Shown here: piece after piece, positions 58,381-64,000 of the stretch | How the letters are laid out: each line of letters begins with the position of its first letter | Position numbering within the stretch: position 1 is the first letter of the stretch | Assembly (NCBI GenBank): GCA_963971425.1 | Contig: OZ020524.1 | Location: 19,645,022-19,709,021, forward strand | Direction: 5' to 3' | Source: Bryoerythrophyllum caledonicum | Lineage: Eukaryota > Streptophyta > Bryopsida > Pottiales > Pottiaceae | Length of the DNA stretch: 64,000 bases | The notes under the pieces: model-generated | What the model saw: only the letters and a program-made list of their open reading frames with translations | Told to the model about the DNA's origin: nothing | The model's database searches: none | Translations under genes and position numbers: made by a program

Positions 58381-60324
58381 ATGGCCCTCGCATCTCCGGT
58401 TATGCAAGTGGTGCCGGCGCCCTCAGAGCAGGCCCGACATAATAAACCTGGGAACCTCCTGGGTGTTGATTCTTTGTCGCCGTCGCCAGGCTCTTCCACG
58501 CAGTCTCCTCAGTCCTCGCCTCGGCACGAATTGGCTCCCGCAGCCCCTGTGGAGCAGACTCTTCTTTCGGTGGGATTCAACCAGGATTACGGCTGCTTCG
58601 CGTGCGGCACGCAGACAGGGTTCCGCATCTACAACTGCGACCCTTTCAAGGAGACCTTTCGCCGTGAGTTCGATGGCGCCGGCATCGCTTTGGTGGAGAT
58701 GCTGTTCCGGTGCAACATCCTGGCGCTCGTGGGCGGCGGGAAGTCGCCGAGGTACTCGCCCAACAAGGTGATGATATGGGACGATCATCAGAGCCGGTGC
58801 ATTGGTGAGCTCTCCTTCAGGAGCGAAGTGCGTGCGGTTCGCTTGCGGAGGGACAAGATCATTGTCGTTCTCGAGTTCAAGATCTATGTGTACAACTTCG
58901 CTGACCTGAAGCTGCTACACCAGATCGAGACGCTGTCCAACACGAGGGGCCTCTGCGCGCTGTCTCCTGGGCCGACTTCGTGCGTGCTCGCATGTCCTGG
59001 GCAGCGGCGAGGCGAGGTTCGGATCGAGCTCTACAGTGCGAAGAAGACCAGGTTCGTGCAGACGCACGACTCCTCTCTGGCGTGTCTGGCGCTCAGCCAG
59101 GACGGACAGTTGTTGGCGACCGCGAGCAACAAGGGCACCCTCATCCGCGTCTTCAGTACCCTCGACGGCTCCAAATTGCAAGAGGTAAGATCAGATTGAA
59201 CGCTCAAAATCTTGTAGACTTACAACTCTATATCAAACGACGAACTTTTCATGTTGACAACCGGTCGATTCTCATCATCTGTGCGTGTTTTGCAGTTCCG
59301 ACGAGGGGCTGAGCGAGCCGATATCTACAGCATTTCTTTTTCTGCAAATTTGCATTGGCTGGCGGTTTCCAGCGACAAAGGCACTGTGCATGTGTTTGGT
59401 TTGAAGAGGAATACTGAAGAAACTCGCAGCCATGAGGCTACCGTGCCAACGGTGGCGTCCAGTGGATCTGCATTAGCATCCGGTGGAAGCAGCGGTGGTT
59501 ATCTGCTGGGTGGCCCGTCATCATTGCTGTCTTTTGCAGCCTCAAATGCGGGTTCATCGTTGTCCTTCATGAAAGGTACAAATCTTTTTTTTGTTACCAC
59601 TGATGAATTCCAGGAAGAGTGGTACTAAGTTGAGGCCTCGGAGATCTCTACTTATCATCCAGAATATTGAAATATGTTTCTGTGCATATCATTCGGTTTC
59701 TTTAACTAGATCATGTACATCAGATTCTGTATAGTGGTGGACTATCTACAGATGTCTGGTTCGAGAAGGCACCTTGTTCCAGCCACCGATGTGCTCTGGT
59801 TGGTCGCTGTTGTTTTATTCTTAGTGTTTGACAGTTCTTTGACTAGTTGCTTCCTGTGGCTGCAGGCGTGTTGCCCAAGTATTTTAGTTCAGAGTGGTCT
59901 TTTGCACAGTTTCACGTGCCGGAGGAGACGAAGACAATCGTTGCATTCGGCCCACAGAAGAACACGGTCATCATTGTGGGTGCAAACGGCAGGTGTGTTT
60001 GACAGAATGACTGGCTACCATGTTCTCCTTTTGGTTGAATGCTGTCGAGAGTACGTGCTTTTAGGATCAGGGACTGGACTCGTGCCTCACTGATTGTTAC
60101 TGTTATTTCCAGGCTTGGCTTTTTGATACTTAGCTCATATTAGCTGAGATTGTTCTTTTCTGGCAATAGACCCCATTTGGACTTAATTCATTCTGACAGT
60201 TTTTACTTTGTTCAGTTATTACAGGTGCTCCTTTGATGGAACCAACGGTGGAGAAATGGTACAGGCTGAATACGAGCGTTTTATGAAGCATGATGAGTCG
60301 GAGGAGGAAACGGTCACTGTTTGA
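58381..60324 (+). CDS. ATG18: PROPPIN autophagy protein, ATG18/WIPI type, four exons
   Basis: Exons 58381-59184, 59296-59575, 59866-59992 and 60225-60324, GT-AG and in phase, give 436 residues. It is a seven-bladed WD40-like propeller protein that binds PI3P and PI(3,5)P2 on autophagic membranes and recruits the ATG2 machinery. The FRRG phosphoinositide-binding motif is at residues 269-272, exactly at the start of exon 2. Family blocks include [53 protein letters not shown] and [15 protein letters not shown]. The N-terminal 50 residues are a Ser/Pro-rich extension. A Gly/Ser-rich loop (residues about 315-350) interrupts the propeller, the position of the variable loop in ATG18. The ATG at 58381 is the first in frame after the leader. 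Confidence 0.93.
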
Positions 60325-60716
60325 GTGCAGAATCTAACCTGACCAATATTTATTGAAAGCGTCAATATTCCTCATCAGCCTGGTCCTACGACACAGTATC
60401 ATAGAATATGGTACTCTCAATGTTTGGCCCAAGGATGTCCACACGTTACATAAACAGGGACAGCTGAAGGACCCGGAGATGCGTCAAAACCGAGTGCCAT
60501 GGGAAGCAACAGAGAGGAAATAAACACAACTTGATCCCGAGACGCATCTCGACTATGAGAAGGACGTGATTCTTATAAAGTACAATTTAGACAGCTTACC
60601 ATAATTCAGAAATTGTACAGTAAGCAGAACATTGTGTAGAGAGACCTTGCTATGATACATGTAAATACCTAATCTTAATCCGGAAAGACATTATTTTTGT
60701 GTTGCATATACTCGTT
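60325..60716. other. Convergent 3' UTR space between ATG18 and the ferredoxin exon
   Basis: 392 bp with no further frame. It should hold both genes' 3' UTRs and polyadenylation signals, which cannot be assigned from sequence. Confidence 0.5.
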
Positions 60717-60857
60717 CTAGTGAGGCTTGGCGACGTGCCCATCGACTGCGAAGTTGCGAGTGGCAGCGGGCAGGTGGAGGCACAATCCGTCGAGCTCCGG
60801 CCTGGCAATCACCTGGCACCCCAGCCGTGACATCTCCGTCAACCCGAACGCGAGGTC
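60717..60857 (-). CDS. Mitochondrial-type [2Fe-2S] ferredoxin (adrenodoxin family), last exon
   Basis: The minus strand reads [20 protein letters not shown], then LDGL, then [18 protein letters not shown] and a TAG at 60717-60719. This is the C-terminal signature of plant mitochondrial ferredoxins (MFDX). The Cys in RLGCQ is the fourth cluster ligand. The protein passes electrons for Fe-S cluster and biotin synthesis in the matrix. An acceptor (TACGAG|GAC) fits an exon start at 60857. The exons with the other three Cys are not visible up to 64000; they may lie beyond the window, or the gene may be a remnant. GGAGGGCCTCACGG repeats begin only 20 bp upstream of the acceptor. Confidence 0.75.
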   Translation of the reverse strand, partial: DLAFGLTEMSRLGCQVIARPELDGLCLHLPAATRNFAVDGHVAKPH

Positions 60858-61642
60858 CTCGTATACCAAGAGACCCGGCCAGGAGGGCCTCACGGTCGGG
60901 TCTCTTGCGGCGTAACGCACGATCGGCCCCTAAACTTCAAAGTTGCGTGGGTAATTTTTTGTGAGGTGATTTTGCGGTGAGATTGCGGGAGCCCTAGTCG
61001 CGGAACGATTCCGCGTAGAGAGGCTGCTCGAAATGAACGAGTACCAAAGCTGATTGGGCGTTATGGATTCATAACGCCCGTGCATTGTTTTTTGTAAGGA
61101 TGCCCGACATACCTCACCTCGCGTGAGGTACCGTTCCCGGACATTCCCAGAAAAACGTGCCCCGCTCCCGGGCCTCACGGGTGGGAGGCCCGTGTTTTTG
61201 TATGATTGCTTGGGCGTTATGCCGTGTGAGGCCCTCCCGGCCAAGCCCCACGCGAGTGAGGTACCCTCCTCGTCGGGCTACCACTCTCCTCGTCGGGTAC
61301 CTCATATCGCATGAGGCTCGGCCGGGAGGGCCTCATCCTATACATAATCCAAACCGGTGGGGACTTGGCAATTGTTTACTCCATTAAGAGACAACACCAA
61401 GAAAGAATTCACAGAAGAGAAGATATAGAGTCTAATCCAAAGAACTCGAAGTGGAATTTGGAGGCAACTCCCAAAACCCTAATGTGTGTCAAAAACCCTA
61501 ATTTGCGTCCTGAATACTAACCACTCATGACATCGCTTTCAAAATCAAAACCTGGGAGGAGGAACTGGCAGATTTTTAGTATTCATGAAAGGGAAACATT
61601 CAAGGCTCAATTGGGTCAGAATTCTTTCAAAGCCCTAACAAC
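60858..61642. repeat. GC-rich repeat with GAGGCCCTCCCGGCC motifs
   Basis: Short inverted and direct copies of GAGGCCCTCCCGGCC, CTCACGGG and GTGAGGTACC lie between 60870 and 61340, including paired blocks GGGCGTTATG and CATAACGCCC near 61050-61075. It looks like an inserted foldback element beside or inside the ferredoxin intron. No coding sequence. Confidence 0.45.
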
Positions 61643-61644
61643 TA

Positions 61645-62205
61645 AGGTAGAGGCACCCAATTCCAATCGGCCACCCAATTCCGATCAGTAGAGTATGCAT
61701 GGCATGGTGCATGAAAATGGCAAGTGCATGAAAATGGCAAGTGCATGAAATGGTGCAGGAAGTGACCTGAAACCGATTACTCAAAATCTGAAAACTCCAG
61801 TCATTATCGGCATTGGGTCATGAAGTGTGCAATTTGGGGTTGCTCCATCTCAATTGAACTTTCATTGGTGGCCTTGCCTTGAAAGTCAAACAAGGCTGAT
61901 CGGCATTGGGTACCTCCATGAGTTGGTTGTCCATGGCATGGCTTCTCTCTTTTTACTCACTCTCACTTATTGGCATTGGGCAAAGGAGGGCACCAAATCT
62001 CACCTACTCTACAGTTTGATTATGGGCTCCGGTGGTTTTTGGGCTTTTAATTCCGTATCAATTCCAAATCTTTGTGATTAAATTTGAAAAAATATTTGTT
62101 GAATTTCATTCCTAATTCCATATCTTTCTACATAAATGTTTTTAACATATTATGCCATTTGAGTCCCAAATTGGCTTAAGTGATCGGAATTGGGTGCCTC
62201 TACCT
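61645..62205. mobile_element. TA-flanked MITE with 25-bp TIRs
   Basis: The left end AGGTAGAGGCACCCAATTCC and the inverted right end are the same over about 25 bp with one mismatch; TA flanks both sides (61643-61644, 62206-62207). 561 bp, non-coding. TA duplication suggests a mariner/Stowaway-type MITE. Confidence 0.68.
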
Positions 62206-63097
62206 TAAAGGAGGACAAATCTACTGTTGTTGCGGATATCATTTTGACCTGTTTCAAAATAAACTAATAGCTTGGTCGAAAATTTGATACCTATGTGACA
62301 CCCGTAAAATATATGTGTGATATCTGTGTGATATCCATTGTATTGGAACCATTGTGTTTTAGAAAAATAAATCATTTGGTAGAGAGATGCCAAAATTGAC
62401 CGATGCGTACAGTAGTATGGAGTTCTAGCATAAGCGGAGGTCAATTTTGTACATAATCTATTCACAATGGAGAGTGTCTAAAATCTTTGGAAAATTCAAG
62501 AGATTTGTCTAGGTGATACCCATGTAATACCTAGGTGATATCTATTGTGTCCGGACCACTGCAATTTGAAAAAAAAATTACTTTGGCAGGTTGGCGCCAA
62601 AAGTGACCGTTGCGTAAGATACCTCGTCTTTTAAATGAAATATACGGATGTATTATATTGGGATATGTTCTACACATTCATGGTTGAAGAAAAATAGTAC
62701 TAGTAAAATTTTTGTTGTGAACAATATCTTGAGGTGACAAAAGATAAGTCTAAAATTCAAGTCTTCATTGACTTACTTAGGGTGCTAGCAATGTCTCTTC
62801 ACCAACCCTGAATTGAATTTCCAATACCAAATCCGCTTCAGAAGCTTATATCAACCATTGTAAGTAAGAATTGTGCTACTTTTACTAAGGTTTTTACCAA
62901 CGATTGTGATTGTTCTTGTTTGTGCACCTTCTTATGTCTCAATGTTTTCAATATGTGGAAAGTGGCAAAGACATTGAAGATGTTGTTTAGAGGCTAAAAC
63001 ATGGCGCTATTACTCGTGATGTAACTAGAGTGCTTGATATCTTCAATCATATGTCTAAAGGGTCAAACTAAGGCACTTACCGTAATTGAATATTCCA
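62206..63097. other. Intergenic DNA with GATACC/GTGTGATA repeats
   Basis: Short motifs GATACCTATGTGACACCC, GTGTGATATC and GATACCCATGTAATACC (62285-62340, 62515-62540) also occur at 57366-57432 upstream of ATG18, so they mark another dispersed repeat. No gene found. Confidence 0.4.
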
Positions 63098-64000
63098 CTA
63101 CACTAAAGATGGCTTTTAGTGTAATGGTACAAATAGTGTAGTTACCCTAGAACACTATTTGTTAACAAGTTGGCAATTAGTGTTAATCGCCATTGTCATG
63201 AATATTATTCCTCAATTGTCCACCTACCCTAGTAACTTTAGTATTAGCCCCCAATCAACCGCCTACCAACTACCATGCATTTATTCTCCCTGTCTCATCC
63301 TCAACCTCATCTCCTTATCCTCCCATTCCCAACTATTCCCATTCACATCTCTTGCATTCCTTGAAACTTTTAATGAATATCTAATGAATATTTAATGTAT
63401 ATTATTATATTTAATGAAAATTTAATTATTTTTAAATGAATGTTTAAAGAATACTTAAAGAATATTTCATGAATTTGTAATGAGTTTTAAATGTATATTT
63501 GATGATGATTGAATATATACCTATATATTTGATGATTTTTAATGAATATTTGATGCATATTTAATGAATATCTAATGAATATTTCATGTATATTTATATG
63601 ATTTTTGTATATTTATTGTGTATTTATTGTATATTACAAATTTTTTCTTTTTTCAATATTCCTTTATTTTCTCACTTTCCTTCTAAATCGAAGTTCTTAT
63701 TTTTCTAATCTTGTACTTGCAGTTTCATTTTCCCTCCATATGTACATTCTTCTTTGTCCAATTTTTGGAATTTTCCTTTTGTTCCATATCTACGTTATAT
63801 TCTTTCCAATATTTCTCTTGCAAATTCTTGTTTTTCTACATGCACTAAAAATCTTCTTTACTTTGATGCTTGAAATGTACACATAATCATTTTCAAGGTT
63901 TCATACACTAATTGTCCACAAGTAAAAAAACCTTATGTTCCACTATTTACTGGAATTGACATTTAGTGTATAGTTTTATCATTACACTAATTGTAAACTT
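63098..64000. mobile_element. TIR element, CTACACTAAA family, copy C, runs off the window
   Basis: The left end CTACACTAAAGATGGCTTTT continues AGTGTAATGG then CAAATAGTGTAGTTACCCTA, matching the inverted right end of copy B. 63905-63935 (ACACTAATTGTCCACAAGTA) is the reverse complement of 45640-45675. The centre (63370-63620) is a degenerate AT-rich array of TTTAATGAATA-like units. No transposase is visible. Confidence 0.55.

Overview
The window looks like nuclear DNA of a land plant, more likely a non-seed lineage (bryophyte, lycophyte or fern) than a flowering plant, although the sequence alone cannot settle this. The evidence is four plant-type intron-containing genes: a LOH/LAG1-type ceramide synthase (186-2449, 5' end uncertain), an HHO/NIGT1-type GARP transcription factor (48263-50925), an ATG18/WIPI PROPPIN (58381-60324) and the last exon of a mitochondrial-type [2Fe-2S] ferredoxin (60717-60857, minus). 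Introns are short and GT-AG. Splicing the exons in phase gives clean proteins of 291, 496 and 436 residues for the first three. These are unrelated housekeeping or regulatory genes, and nothing suggests they act as a pathway. The ATG18 and ferredoxin genes converge.

Roughly 85% of the window is transposon-derived or featureless AT-rich DNA. Region 2.6-13 kb holds two decayed hAT (DUF659 type) transposase copies on the plus strand and a badly broken minus-strand coiled-coil/RING gene between them. Region 16-20 kb has TIR elements with no coding capacity, including a TTAA-flanked family. Region 20.5-24.2 kb holds a possible tRNA-derived SINE, a DUF4371 (ZNF862-like) transposase pseudogene, a 5'-truncated LINE and another TTAA element. 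Region 24.4-27 kb holds more MITE-like sequence. A 2.2 kb CACTA element without transposase (27434-29659) sits in a smaller inverted-repeat element.

The centrepiece is a nested block at 29.9-46.1 kb. A 1.33 kb Tc1 element (29927-31253) abuts a second Tc1 element (31256-46121), the two sharing one TA. The second contains a TIR element (33306-45824), and that contains a full-length 12.2 kb non-LTR retrotransposon (33470-45632) with matching target site duplications. Both Tc1 transposases keep a DD34E triad, which is typical of animal and fungal elements rather than plant mariners (usually DD39D).

The LINE has an unusual layout. It carries a repeat-built 5' ORF, an ORF1 of unknown fold and a very long ORF2 with AP-endonuclease, reverse transcriptase, RNase H and a C-terminal CCHC-like finger. 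Near the ORF2 N-terminus is a perfect 2A-type ribosome-skipping motif ending SGDIETNPGP. Its 3' end is a conserved hairpin followed by a TTC microsatellite, also present in the truncated copy at 21.8-23.8 kb. The 2A motif in a plant LINE, the DD34E Tc1 pair and the nested structure are the parts most worth following up.
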